A program made the position numbers and the translations under genes. Positions 52,584 to 61,171 of a DNA stretch of 64,000 bases are shown piece after piece. Below the pieces are notes generated by a model. That model was not told the origin of the DNA and searched no databases. It saw only the letters and a program-made list of their open reading frames with translations. The stretch is from Paenibacillus mangrovi. Lineage in GTDB: Bacteria; Bacillota; Bacilli; Paenibacillales; Paenibacillaceae. The stretch covers positions 93,006 through 157,005 of the forward strand of contig NZ_JALIRP010000010.1 in assembly GCF_022898935.1 (NCBI RefSeq), given 5' to 3'. Position 1 is the stretch's first letter; each line of letters starts with the position of its first letter.

Positions 52584-53831
52584 ATGAGTGAAGTAAAATT
52601 GAAAGCGGGAAAAGCCCGTACTGCCGCATCTGTACTGAACAGACTTAGCACCCGTCAAAAAGATGAGGCGCTTCAGCTGATGGCTGACAGCTTGAGGAAT
52701 CATAAAGATGACATCATCGCCGCCAACCAGGAAGACCTTGAGCGCGGTCGCGCACAGGGAACCTCTTCCTCCCTTCTGGACCGGCTTGCTCTAAACCCGG
52801 AGCGTATTGAGGCTATTGCTGAAGGACTCGAGCAGATCATCAACCTTTCCGATCCTGTCGGTGACGTGCTCGACCGCATCGAACGTCCAAATGGTCTTGA
52901 GATCACCAAAGTCCGCGTTCCGCTCGGCGTTATCGGCATAATCTATGAAGCCCGGCCCAATGTGACGGTCGATGCAGCCGGACTATGCCTGAAGGCAGGC
53001 AATGCCGTGGTGCTCCGCGGAGGCTCGTCCGCACTTTCGTCCAACCGCAAAATTGTAGAAGTACTCCACTCGGCCTTGGAAGCTTCATCGCTTCCTGTAG
53101 ATGCGATTCAACTCATCGAAAGCGCGGACCGCTCTTCCGTGGACGAGATGCTGAAGCTGAACGGCCTGCTTGACGTCATTATTCCGCGCGGCGGCCAGTC
53201 TTTAATCCGCAATGTTGTGGAAAATGCCACCGTTCCCGTGATCGAGACGGGAGCAGGCATCTGTCATACTTATGTAGATGAAACGGCTGAGCCCGCGATG
53301 GCTGAAGCGATTGCCATTAACGCTAAGGTCCAGCGGCCGTCGGTCTGCAATTCCATGGAGACCCTCCTCGTGAACAGCCGTTTTGCTGCGGAACATCTGG
53401 AGCAGCTCGGAGGTCAGCTGCGAAGCGCTGGGGTGGAAATCCGCGGATGCGCAGAAACGTTGAAGCTCATTCCCTGGGCTGTTCCGGCGGAAGAGCAGGA
53501 TTTTGCCAAGGAATACAACGACTATATTTTAAATGTAAAATTGGTCGATACTCTGGATGAGGCACTCGATCATATATCACGCTATAGCACGAAGCATTCG
53601 GAATGCATCGTTACTGAAACACAAGCTAACGCAGAACGCTTCCTTCAGGAAGTCGATGCAGCAGCTGTATACCATAACGCTTCAACCCGCTTCACCGACG
53701 GCTTCGAATTCGGCTTCGGCGCCGAAATTGGAATCAGCACGCAAAAGCTTCACGCACGCGGTCCGATGGGACTGCCTGCGCTGACGTCAACCAAGTACCT
53801 TATCCATGGCAATGGACAAATTCGCGGGTAG
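52584..53831 (+). CDS. proA: Gamma-glutamyl phosphate reductase
   Basis: NADPH-dependent reduction of glutamyl phosphate to glutamate semialdehyde. 415 aa of the aldehyde-dehydrogenase superfamily with VPLGVIGIIYEARPNVTVDAA and the catalytic Cys block AKVQRPSVCNSMETLLV. AAAAGGAGG is 9 nt before the ATG. 36 bp after proB. Confidence 0.96.
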   Translation: MSEVKLKAGKARTAASVLNRLSTRQKDEALQLMADSLRNHKDDIIAANQEDLERGRAQGTSSSLLDRLALNPERIEAIAEGLEQIINLSDPVGDVLDRIERPNGLEITKVRVPLGVIGIIYEARPNVTVDAAGLCLKAGNAVVLRGGSSALSSNRKIVEVLHSALEASSLPVDAIQLIESADRSSVDEMLKLNGLLDVIIPRGGQSLIRNVVENATVPVIETGAGICHTYVDETAEPAMAEAIAINAKVQRPSVCNSMETLLVNSRFAAEHLEQLGGQLRSAGVEIRGCAETLKLIPWAVPAEEQDFAKEYNDYILNVKLVDTLDEALDHISRYSTKHSECIVTETQANAERFLQEVDAAAVYHNASTRFTDGFEFGFGAEIGISTQKLHARGPMGLPALTSTKYLIHGNGQIRG

Positions 53832-53888
53832 CTTCGTTATTTTCGTAAAAAGTACAAAAACGAGGGCACCTGCCGGGAGGATGACAAA

Positions 53889-54749
53889 ATGAGTCAACAA
53901 CAAGCGATGATCACAGAATCCATTACATTCTACGGCGCCGGAGCGATGGCTGAAGCTATCGTGAAAGGGCTGATCGGCAAATCCGTCCTACAAGCATCTG
54001 ACATTACGATGCTGAATCGCAGCAACAGCCGCCGTTTGGATGAGCTTCAGCAGCTGTATGGCGTCAAGGCCAGCAACGATGCGGCAGCTTTGCCTGAAAT
54101 TCTGCAAAGCTCCCCAGTGATCGTGCTCGCCATCAAGCCGAAAGATGCAGCGGAAGTTCTTAGAAACCTGGGCCCTATGCTCTCCGAGGATACGCTCATC
54201 GTTTCGGTGATTGCCGGCCTGACAATCCGTACCATTCAGGATCTGCTTGGACGCAAGCAGCCGGTTGCGCGCACGATGCCGAACACCTCCAGCTCCATCG
54301 GTCTAGGTGCCACAGGCATTTCCTATTCCAAGGAAATCAATGACCGGCAGCGGCAGACCGTCATGACGCTGTTTGGCGCCGTCGGTACCGTCACGAATGT
54401 GGAAGAAGACAAACTGGAAGTGCTCACAGGTATTTCTGGCAGCGGTCCGGCCTATATCTATTACATGATGGAAGCCATGATAGCTGCTGGAATTCGTGGC
54501 GGACTGACCCCACAGCAATGCCGGGAGTTAACCGTTCAGACCGTACTCGGCGCAGCACGCATGGTACAGCTGACCGGCGAAGAGCCTGCCGCACTCAGAG
54601 CGAAGGTGACTTCTCCCAACGGCTCGACACAGGCTGCACTGGAAACGCTGGACAAAGGAGACTTTTTCGAAACCGTGATTGCTGCGGTCGTCCGCTGCGC
54701 GGAACGCTCGAAAGAAATGGGAGCCGCACTCAAGGAGGGAATTTCGTGA
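53889..54749 (+). CDS. proC: Pyrroline-5-carboxylate reductase
   Basis: Last step of proline synthesis. 286 aa: Rossmann motif FYGAGAMAEAIVKGL, ARTMPNTSSSIGLG and the C-terminal dimerisation motif GISGSGPAYIYYMMEAM, with VTSPNGSTQAALETL. GGGAGG is 8 nt before the ATG. The last bases overlap the GTG of mtnW (GTGA), so the two are translated together. Confidence 0.95.
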   Translation: MSQQQAMITESITFYGAGAMAEAIVKGLIGKSVLQASDITMLNRSNSRRLDELQQLYGVKASNDAAALPEILQSSPVIVLAIKPKDAAEVLRNLGPMLSEDTLIVSVIAGLTIRTIQDLLGRKQPVARTMPNTSSSIGLGATGISYSKEINDRQRQTVMTLFGAVGTVTNVEEDKLEVLTGISGSGPAYIYYMMEAMIAAGIRGGLTPQQCRELTVQTVLGAARMVQLTGEEPAALRAKVTSPNGSTQAALETLDKGDFFETVIAAVVRCAERSKEMGAALKEGIS

Positions 54750-55969
54750 ACAGCTGTACTGCAACGTACCGTTTATATGATGATAAAGCGGATTTCCGCA
54801 AAAAGGCCGAGTCTATTTCCGTCGGCATGACCGTCGGAAGCTGGACTGAGCTGCCGCAGGCCAAACGGGAATCGATGCAAAAGCATCTGGGGCAGGTTCT
54901 GCAGGTGGATGTACATGAACCTGAAGGCGTACAGCCGGGCGAACGCTACGCCGACGTGACCATTGCCTATCCGAATGTGAATTTCAGCAAGGATATTCCG
55001 GCGCTCCTCGTAACCGTTTTTGGCAAAATCTCGATGGATGGCCGTATCAAGCTAAACCGTCTCGGATTCTCGGACGATTATCTCTCCGCGTTTCCCGGAC
55101 CCAAATTCGGCATTTCTGGAATCCGCGATCTGCTTGGCGTATACGACCGCCCGCTGCTCATGAGCATATTCAAATCCGTGATCGGCCTCAATATGGACGA
55201 GCTGAAGGATCAATTCACGAAGCAGGCTCTCGGTGGTGTGGATCTGATAAAAGATGATGAAATATTGTTTGAGAATGAGTTCACACCAATCGAAAAACGA
55301 GTTGAAGTCTGTCTGAAGGCCGCTGAGGCAGCCAGCCGCGAAACCGGCAAAAAGCTATTGTACGCCGCAAATCTGACCGGTCACACTTCAAGCCTGAAGT
55401 CACAGGCTGTAAAAGCGATTCAGGCCGGAGCCAACGCCCTGCTGTTCAACGTGTTGTCCTATGGCTATGATGTGCTGCATGAGCTAAGCTCCGATCCGGA
55501 GATTACCGTTCCGATTGCCGCGCATCCAGCCTTGGCAGGGGCATATTACCCATCGCAGCATTACGGTATTTCCGCTTCCGTTCTGCTTGGGCAGCTGATG
55601 CGTCTTGCAGGCGCAGACCTTGTCCTGTTCCCATCGCCATACGGCTCGGTGACGATGCCGCGTGAAGAGAACATGGCCATCCGGGATGAGCTGATCTCAA
55701 GTGCGCTTCCGATCAAGACCAGCATGCCGGTTCCGTCTGCAGGCATTCATCCCGGCCTTGTGCCGCTGATTCTGCGCGATTTCGGCCAGGACGTTGTCGT
55801 TAATGCAGGCGGCGGCATTCATGGACATCCAATGGGAACCGAAGCCGGCGGCCACGCGTTCGTACAGGCGATCGAAGCTGCACAGCAGTCCATCCGCTTG
55901 GCGGATTATGCCGAAGCCGACCATCCGGAACTGAAAGCAGCGCTTGAGGCTTGGGGGGGAGAACGATGA
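54746..55969 (+). CDS. mtnW: 2,3-diketo-5-methylthiopentyl-1-phosphate enolase (RuBisCO-like)
   Basis: RuBisCO-like protein of methionine salvage that enolises diketo-methylthiopentyl phosphate. 407 aa from GTG 54746; AAGGAGGG is 7 nt upstream. Catalytic block GGVDLIKDDE contains the Lys that is carbamylated in this family; the later phosphate-binding parts AAHPALAGAYYPS and NAGGGIHGHPMG are present. The GTG overlaps the proC stop, although the two genes belong to different pathways. Ends overlapping mtnX (ATGA). Confidence 0.93.
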   Translation: MNSCTATYRLYDDKADFRKKAESISVGMTVGSWTELPQAKRESMQKHLGQVLQVDVHEPEGVQPGERYADVTIAYPNVNFSKDIPALLVTVFGKISMDGRIKLNRLGFSDDYLSAFPGPKFGISGIRDLLGVYDRPLLMSIFKSVIGLNMDELKDQFTKQALGGVDLIKDDEILFENEFTPIEKRVEVCLKAAEAASRETGKKLLYAANLTGHTSSLKSQAVKAIQAGANALLFNVLSYGYDVLHELSSDPEITVPIAAHPALAGAYYPSQHYGISASVLLGQLMRLAGADLVLFPSPYGSVTMPREENMAIRDELISSALPIKTSMPVPSAGIHPGLVPLILRDFGQDVVVNAGGGIHGHPMGTEAGGHAFVQAIEAAQQSIRLADYAEADHPELKAALEAWGGER

Positions 55970-56643
55970 CAGCTGGCAAAAAGCCCGTTATCTTTTGCGA
56001 TTTTGACGGAACGATCACCCTCTCTGATAATATCGTTGCGATTATGAAGCAATTTAAGCCGGAAGGTTATGAGCAGATCATGAAGCGGACCGTGGATCAG
56101 GAAATTAGCCTACGCCAGGGTGTCGGGGACATGTTCGCCCTTCTCCCTTCCAGCCGCAAAGATGAAATCGTGGATTTCGTAATCATCCGGGCCGGTATCC
56201 GGGAAGGCTTTAGGGAGTTTCTTGAGTATGTGAAGCAGGAAAACATCGAGTTTTACGTGACCAGCGGCGGCATGGACTTTTTTATCGATCCGCTTCTCGC
56301 CCCTTTCGATATTCCTGCAGATCATATTTTCTGCAACAGCGCGGATTTCAGCGGAGAGCAGGTTGAAATTCTCTGGCCGCACCCTTGTCAGGATCCATGC
56401 AACAACGGATGCGGGATGTGTAAGACAACCGTGATGCGCCGCTTCCCTGAGGAGCAATACGAACGGATTCTGATTGGCGACAGCCTGACGGATTTCGAAG
56501 GAGCCAAAATTGCCGATATGGTATACTCCCGCTCCATCCTGACCGATAAATGCGCTGAGCTGGGTGTCAAACATGTCCCTTTCCAGAACTTTTTTGATAT
56601 TATGGACGATATGAAACAGAAACAACAACAAGGAGTGCTGTAA
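55966..56643 (+). CDS. mtnX: 2-hydroxy-3-keto-5-methylthiopentenyl-1-phosphate phosphatase
   Basis: HAD-type phosphatase, 225 aa: motif I FCDFDGTIT (nucleophile Asp), motif II YVTSGG and motif IV GDSLTDFEGAKIAD. Contains CNNGCGMCK, a Cys-rich segment typical of MtnX. GGGGGGAGAACG lies directly before the ATG, which overlaps the mtnW stop by 4 nt. The last codons are followed by mtnB after 3 bp. Confidence 0.92.
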   Translation: MTAGKKPVIFCDFDGTITLSDNIVAIMKQFKPEGYEQIMKRTVDQEISLRQGVGDMFALLPSSRKDEIVDFVIIRAGIREGFREFLEYVKQENIEFYVTSGGMDFFIDPLLAPFDIPADHIFCNSADFSGEQVEILWPHPCQDPCNNGCGMCKTTVMRRFPEEQYERILIGDSLTDFEGAKIADMVYSRSILTDKCAELGVKHVPFQNFFDIMDDMKQKQQQGVL

Positions 56644-56646
56644 CCT

Positions 56647-57324
56647 ATGACGTTTGCAAGCATCAGCCTGGAGCATAAGCAGCAGGTGCTGGACGAGCTC
56701 CGGCTAATCAAACAGCAGTTTGCGGCTAAAAACTGGTTCCCCGGAACCAGCGGCAACTTGTCCATGCGTGTGGGTGATTTTGACCCTGAGAAATTCTATT
56801 TCGCCATCACAGCCAGCGGCAAAGACAAATCTCTGAGTACGCCTGAAGATTTCCTGTTCGTGGACAACAGCGGCCAAGCCGTGGAAACGACGAGCCTGAA
56901 GCCAAGCGCGGAGACCCTCATTCACTGCGAAATCTACCGCCTGACTGGCTGCGCCGCCGTATTTCACGTCCATACCGTGTTCAACAACGTCATCAGCGAA
57001 TGGTTCGGTGATCAGGGCGCTGTTCCGGCTCAAGGGATTGAACTGATCAAAGCCTTTAATATCTGGGAAGAAAATGCCCCTGTCTCCATTCCGGTGCTGC
57101 CAAACTTCGCCCATATTCCGTCCATTGCCGAGCGGGTTCCGGACGTTCTGGATCCAAGTATTCCAGGGATACTTCTTCGCGGCCATGGCATCTATGCCTG
57201 GGGCAAAAACGCGTTTGAAGCGAAAAAGCATCTGGAAGCCTTTGAATTTATTTTCGAATACTTATATCACAGCATCCTACTGAAAAACAGCGTCCCTCAA
57301 GTGAACGCCATTGGCCATCGTTAA
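56647..57324 (+). CDS. mtnB: Methylthioribulose-1-phosphate dehydratase
   Basis: Zinc enzyme of the class II aldolase/adducin family, 225 aa. FPGTSGNLSMRV is the family opening; zinc ligands include the His pair in FHVHTVFNN and a His in LLRGHGIYAWG. Last gene of the operon; no mtnD, mtnA or mtnK is present in the window. Followed by a strong terminator. Confidence 0.93.
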   Translation: MTFASISLEHKQQVLDELRLIKQQFAAKNWFPGTSGNLSMRVGDFDPEKFYFAITASGKDKSLSTPEDFLFVDNSGQAVETTSLKPSAETLIHCEIYRLTGCAAVFHVHTVFNNVISEWFGDQGAVPAQGIELIKAFNIWEENAPVSIPVLPNFAHIPSIAERVPDVLDPSIPGILLRGHGIYAWGKNAFEAKKHLEAFEFIFEYLYHSILLKNSVPQVNAIGHR

Positions 57325-57334
57325 GAGAAATGTG

Positions 57335-57375
57335 AAAAGCCCTGCTGCATGCTTCATGCAGTCAGGGCTTTATTT
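57335..57375 (+). terminator. Bidirectional terminator after mtnB
   Basis: AAGCCCTG/CAGGGCTT and CTGCATG/CATGCAG pair with one bulged T and a 3-nt loop; TATTTG follows on the plus strand and TTTTC on the minus side. It separates mtnB from the convergent ankyrin gene. Confidence 0.88.
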
Positions 57376-57384
57376 GCTAACGCA

Positions 57385-57915
57385 TTATTTTCGTTCATCA
57401 TTCTTCCGAAGAAGCTCCGCAACGTTGCGGTTCCCCCGCTTTTCAGCAATCGTCAGCGCCGTTTCACCATCGACTGTCTGCTCATGCGCCTGGGCTCCGT
57501 TATCCAGCAGCAGACGGATCAGTTCCACATTGTCATCATGATAAGCAGCGGTATGCAGGCACGTATGTCCGTTGCTGTCCATTATTCGGGTTCCCGCCTT
57601 GTGATCCAACAATAAACGGATAACGTCCATATCCTTCTCACCCGCAATCGCTGCGTGCAGCGCCGTATTGGAAGGGATGTAGGATACCTGCGAATGCGAA
57701 ACGGCGTTGACATCAGCCCCGGCAGCAAGGAGAACCCTCACAGCTTCCGCTTGCCCATAATGGGCGGCATACCCCAGAAGCGTCAGCCCGTCTGCATTTT
57801 CCATATTCGCCCGTTCAGGGCTAGAATCCACGAGGTCCCTAAGCCTTGATGCATTACCCTCCATAGCGGCTTGAAATAACTCTTCCATCATCTGATGATG
57901 TTCCAATAGATACAA
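57385..57915 (-). CDS. Ankyrin-repeat protein
   Basis: 176-aa protein made of about four ankyrin repeats, e.g. GLTLLGYAAHYGQAEAVRVL, NTALHAAIAGEKDMDVIRLL, GHTCLHTAAYHDDNVELIRL and GETALTIAEKRGNRNVAELL. No signal peptide or membrane segment; likely a cytoplasmic protein-binding scaffold of unknown partner. TTG 57915 is 2 nt after AAGGAGGAT; a second TTG at 57906 is 11 nt away and may be the start. Same strand as the Nudix gene upstream. Confidence 0.82.
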   Translation of the reverse strand: MYLLEHHQMMEELFQAAMEGNASRLRDLVDSSPERANMENADGLTLLGYAAHYGQAEAVRVLLAAGADVNAVSHSQVSYIPSNTALHAAIAGEKDMDVIRLLLDHKAGTRIMDSNGHTCLHTAAYHDDNVELIRLLLDNGAQAHEQTVDGETALTIAEKRGNRNVAELLRKNDERK

Positions 57916-57979
57916 ATCCTCCTTTTCGGCTCAAATTGTATTATGGTCAAGCATAAAGCATAAATCGGCTGATGTGGAG

Positions 57980-58417
57980 TCATTTCGCTTGAAGCTCTTT
58001 CCACAGCATATCCGCCCGTTTTACGCTCTCGATCGTCCATGGCGGTGCCTTGGGGTGATTTACAAGTTCCTCCGTTGTCATCCAGTACACAGCTGCGACC
58101 TCTTCCGGACTTTTCAGATAAGGCTGTCCCTGCGCATACGGACAAATGAAAACCACATTGATGACGGGACACCCCTTTTCGGTGACAAAGGATGAACAAT
58201 ATACGTAATGCATGTTTTCGTCGGTTTCAACGCCAACTTCCTCCAAAATTTCTCTTCTCACAGTCCTCTCCAATATGTCCTGTGTAAATCCTTCCTGCAG
58301 GGCGGTTCCACCAGGGAATGAAAGCGTGCCTGCTGCATGCTCCTCCCCGGCTCCCCGTTCAATCACCAGCCACTTGTTCCCTTGAATAACCGCTCCCTCG
58401 ACATTGACAGCGAACAC
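57980..58417 (-). CDS. Nudix hydrolase
   Basis: 145-aa pyrophosphohydrolase. The Nudix region starts SFPGGTALQEG and ends RREILEEVGV, so the catalytic REXXEE is intact, but the spacing between GG and RRE is about five residues longer than the common box and the usual first Glu is replaced. It probably cleaves a nucleoside diphosphate derivative; substrate unknown. Starts with GTG 58417 preceded by GGGAGG 7 nt away. Confidence 0.82.
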   Translation of the reverse strand: MFAVNVEGAVIQGNKWLVIERGAGEEHAAGTLSFPGGTALQEGFTQDILERTVRREILEEVGVETDENMHYVYCSSFVTEKGCPVINVVFICPYAQGQPYLKSPEEVAAVYWMTTEELVNHPKAPPWTIESVKRADMLWKELQAK

Positions 58418-58491
58418 AACATGACCTCCCTCACTGCATGTTCTCGTATAAACCTATATTTTCCTTTTTTCATTGTAATTGCTATTCCACT

Positions 58492-58521
58492 AAAAGAAAA
58501 TAACCGGCGAATGGCCGGTTA
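58492..58521 (-). terminator. Terminator after the phosphotransferase gene
   Basis: ATAACCGGC and GCCGGTTAT form a 9-bp stem with a 5-nt loop; the minus strand continues TTTTCTTTT (58499-58492). Ends the operon headed by the folate fusion gene. Confidence 0.85.
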
Positions 58522-58542
58522 TAAAAAGAATTGATCAATATG

Positions 58543-59457
58543 TCAATTGGCATCAATCTGTGCAAATGCCTGATCTGTAAACCAGCGATGTCTTTGCCTC
58601 ATTGTCTGCTCGGTACCTGGATCCAGCCCCCAATCAGACAAACTGGACGCAGGCTTAAGTGCAGCGAATAAATCCCAGTAGGGAAGCGCGGAGACGTCAG
58701 TATGCGGATTGCGCTGCAGGTACTGGTGAGTGAACCGTTCCATGGCATCCGCTCCGTATGCCCACAACATTTCGAGCCTGCTGTTCGCAAGATCGGAGAG
58801 CGGATCTCCAATCGCAGCATCCTCCCAATCGATAACGGCAATCATACGTCCATCCTTCCACATGATGTTTCCCGGCCAATAATCCCCATGCAGCAGTACA
58901 TCTTGATTATGTTGCGGAAGCGGCCACGCCGATTCGAGAACATCCCGGATTTGGCTTTCACACAGTGATTCATCAGGTTGAACAGGCCGCTTATCCAGCT
59001 TGGCGGAACACCAATCCCTTTGCCGCGGAAGAAAATCCAACGAGTGCCGTTTCCAATCAACCTGATGAATATCGAATAAAGTATCAGCTGACAGCAGCAT
59101 TGCATCGGACACATCCTGTGGAGCCATTTCCACCTTCCCGTCCACAAATTCTGTGACGATATAAGGCGTACCAGCAGATCCTTCGGTTTCGTCGTATGCA
59201 TAAGGCTGTGGAACAGGAAGTCCTGCGTTCCTCAAACCCAGCAGCAGCCTAAATTCATCTCTGGCGATATGTGGATTTTTGCGGCGGTCAGCAGCGCCAT
59301 GCTGACGGACGACCAACTTTTTCGTGCGGCCATCCGTCTTTTCAATCTCCAGCATCGTCACTTGAGCGGATACTCCGCCTTTGAGCTCTACAGAACGAAG
59401 CAACCTGGCTCCCGGTTCCACGAAACGCGCAATTTGTTCCCACCGTTCCTGAGTCAC
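58543..59457 (-). CDS. Aminoglycoside phosphotransferase-family protein
   Basis: 304-aa kinase-like protein (APH/choline-kinase fold). Catalytic loop DVLLHGDYWPGNIMW (HGDxxxxN) and the DFG-equivalent VIDWEDAAIGDPLSDLA. The family phosphorylates antibiotics, choline, homoserine or sugars; the substrate is unknown. GTG start at 59457, only 5 bp after the stop of the folate fusion gene, with GGAG inside the 3' end of that gene. Confidence 0.83.
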   Translation of the reverse strand: MTQERWEQIARFVEPGARLLRSVELKGGVSAQVTMLEIEKTDGRTKKLVVRQHGAADRRKNPHIARDEFRLLLGLRNAGLPVPQPYAYDETEGSAGTPYIVTEFVDGKVEMAPQDVSDAMLLSADTLFDIHQVDWKRHSLDFLPRQRDWCSAKLDKRPVQPDESLCESQIRDVLESAWPLPQHNQDVLLHGDYWPGNIMWKDGRMIAVIDWEDAAIGDPLSDLANSRLEMLWAYGADAMERFTHQYLQRNPHTDVSALPYWDLFAALKPASSLSDWGLDPGTEQTMRQRHRWFTDQAFAQIDAN

Positions 59458-59462
59458 TTTGA

Positions 59463-60959
59463 TTACACCAACTTCTCCTTAATCTTTTGCAACACCTCAA
59501 GCTTCAGCTCGGCGGACCGGCTTGAAAGCTCCGCTCCCGTTGTTTGGAATGAACTGCGTACGCTCGTGTCTTTAATGCTGCCCAGATTGATCTCCACTGT
59601 AATCCATGCCGATTGGACAGCCGCATCCAGCATGATGAGCGCAATTCCCAGATCCGAAATCACATTTTTGTTCGCCTGTTCCGTAATCTCACTGAGGGCC
59701 GAAATGATCTCATAGCTGCGTTTCATGAGGTGAAGCGGTACGGAAGCCGCCTGCACGGCAGCTTTTTGCAGAGCCGTGGAGCGAACCTGCTTTTCCTCAT
59801 CCGTCGCCTTTGGAAGCCCCAATGCGGCCATATAGCCGTCAAACGACTCCATATCCTTTTTCAAAAAGCTTTCCGATTCACTGATGGCTGATTGCATGAG
59901 TTTGACGATTTCCGTCATTTGCTCCCGCACATGCTCATATTTCGGACCGCTTGTAATGTTCGCCACCATGGATCCCATGGATGCGCCCAGTGCGGCGGAT
60001 AAAGCCGCGATGCTTCCTCCCCCCGGCGTTGGCGAGCTTGAAGCAGCTGTCTGCAGGAATTCACGGATCGTTTGATCAAAAACCTCCTCGGGCTCTTTCG
60101 TTTCCAGCGTCTGTGCAGACGTCTGCTGCAGTCGGATCGCCAGTATCAGGTTTTCGAACAGCATGACGGTCGTAAGGGTACCCACGCCGCCCGGTACTGG
60201 CGTAACTGCTTTGACAGCTTCTACCGCTTCAGGAACCACATCCCCCGTAATCCCGCTTTCCGTTTCATTAATCCCTGCATCGATAACGACGAGCTCCGGA
60301 TGCAGCATATCCGCGGTAATCAGTCCGGCATGGCCTGCAGCAGTCATGAGAATGTCGGCATTTACGATATGCCCGGCCAGATTTTGCGTGTGGGAATGAC
60401 AGACGGTTAGCGTGGCATTTTCGCGAAGCAGCAGCTGCATAAGCGGTCTGCCTACCGTTTCCCCCCGCCCCACCAGGACAACATGTTTGCCTTTCAACGT
60501 GAATCCAAAATGCTTCGCGATCCGGATGCATGCCTGCGGTGTCGCCGGATAGATGCCGGTGCCGCCCGTCATACAGGCGAGCTTGTTCGCCGATGAAATG
60601 CCGTCCACATCTTTTACAGACATGATCGCGTCCGAACATTTTTGCACACTGATATGCTTCGGTACAGGAAGCTCCAGCATAATGCCGTGCACCGCCGGGT
60701 CCTGGTTCAACCGCTCAATCTCCTCCAGCAGACGCTGCTCGGTTACCTCCGGCTCAAACGTGATCAGATCGAATGTTATGCCCAGCTGATGGGCTTTTTT
60801 CTCTTTTGCTTTAGCGTAATACTCCGATGCGGGATCGCCCTGTACCAAAATGGTTGCCAGCCGCGGCTGAATCCCTCTTTCTTTTAGTCCGTTTACCTCT
60901 GTGATGATCGATTCCGAAACCTCTTTTGCCAGTTCTTTCGTTTTTAGCAGCATGCTCAT
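59463..60959 (-). CDS. folD: FolD-cyclodeaminase fusion, folate interconversion
   Basis: 498-aa fusion. Residues 1-285 are FolD (methylene-THF dehydrogenase/methenyl-THF cyclohydrolase): YAKAKEKKA with Tyr48/Lys52, KDVDG, NADP-binding VLVGRGETVGRPLMQLL and PVPGGVGTLT. Residues about 295-498 are a formimino-THF cyclodeaminase/FchA-like domain (SPTPGGGSIAALSAALGAS). In FolD the conserved Gln of VQLPLP, needed for cyclohydrolase activity, is Glu96 here (MLELPVP). FchA domains have cyclohydrolase activity in clostridia, so the second domain may replace the lost one. GGAGG is 8 nt before the ATG. Controlled by the ZTP riboswitch upstream. Confidence 0.9.
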   Translation of the reverse strand: MSMLLKTKELAKEVSESIITEVNGLKERGIQPRLATILVQGDPASEYYAKAKEKKAHQLGITFDLITFEPEVTEQRLLEEIERLNQDPAVHGIMLELPVPKHISVQKCSDAIMSVKDVDGISSANKLACMTGGTGIYPATPQACIRIAKHFGFTLKGKHVVLVGRGETVGRPLMQLLLRENATLTVCHSHTQNLAGHIVNADILMTAAGHAGLITADMLHPELVVIDAGINETESGITGDVVPEAVEAVKAVTPVPGGVGTLTTVMLFENLILAIRLQQTSAQTLETKEPEEVFDQTIREFLQTAASSSPTPGGGSIAALSAALGASMGSMVANITSGPKYEHVREQMTEIVKLMQSAISESESFLKKDMESFDGYMAALGLPKATDEEKQVRSTALQKAAVQAASVPLHLMKRSYEIISALSEITEQANKNVISDLGIALIMLDAAVQSAWITVEINLGSIKDTSVRSSFQTTGAELSSRSAELKLEVLQKIKEKLV

Positions 60960-60992
60960 TCCAGTCGCCTCCGATAGATGTAGTCATATAAA

Positions 60993-61105
60993 CACAAAAA
61001 AGTATTTGGAGGGATGAAGCCACCAAATACTTTGCCCAGGCGTACGGCTGTTATGATCCATGTGCTCCCTCGTGGTTTGCCCACGTTACGCCAGTTACAC
61101 ACAGC
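60993..61105 (-). ncRNA. ZTP (pfl) riboswitch with terminator
   Basis: On the minus strand AACTGGCG (near 61096-61089), then ACGTGGGCAAACCACGAGGG, GGAGC, GCCG and CGCCTGGGCA (61042-61033) reproduce the pfl consensus. A terminator AAGTATTTGG..CCAAATACTT with TTTTTTG follows directly (61032-60994). ZTP rises when 10-formyl-THF is short, and binding should prevent termination and raise expression of the FolD fusion. The start codon is about 35 nt after the terminator. Confidence 0.92.
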
Positions 61106-61171
61106 TAATCAAGTTATTTTTATTGTAGCATAAATTCGCTTCGGAAACAGTCTGAAATCAAGACTAGCCGT

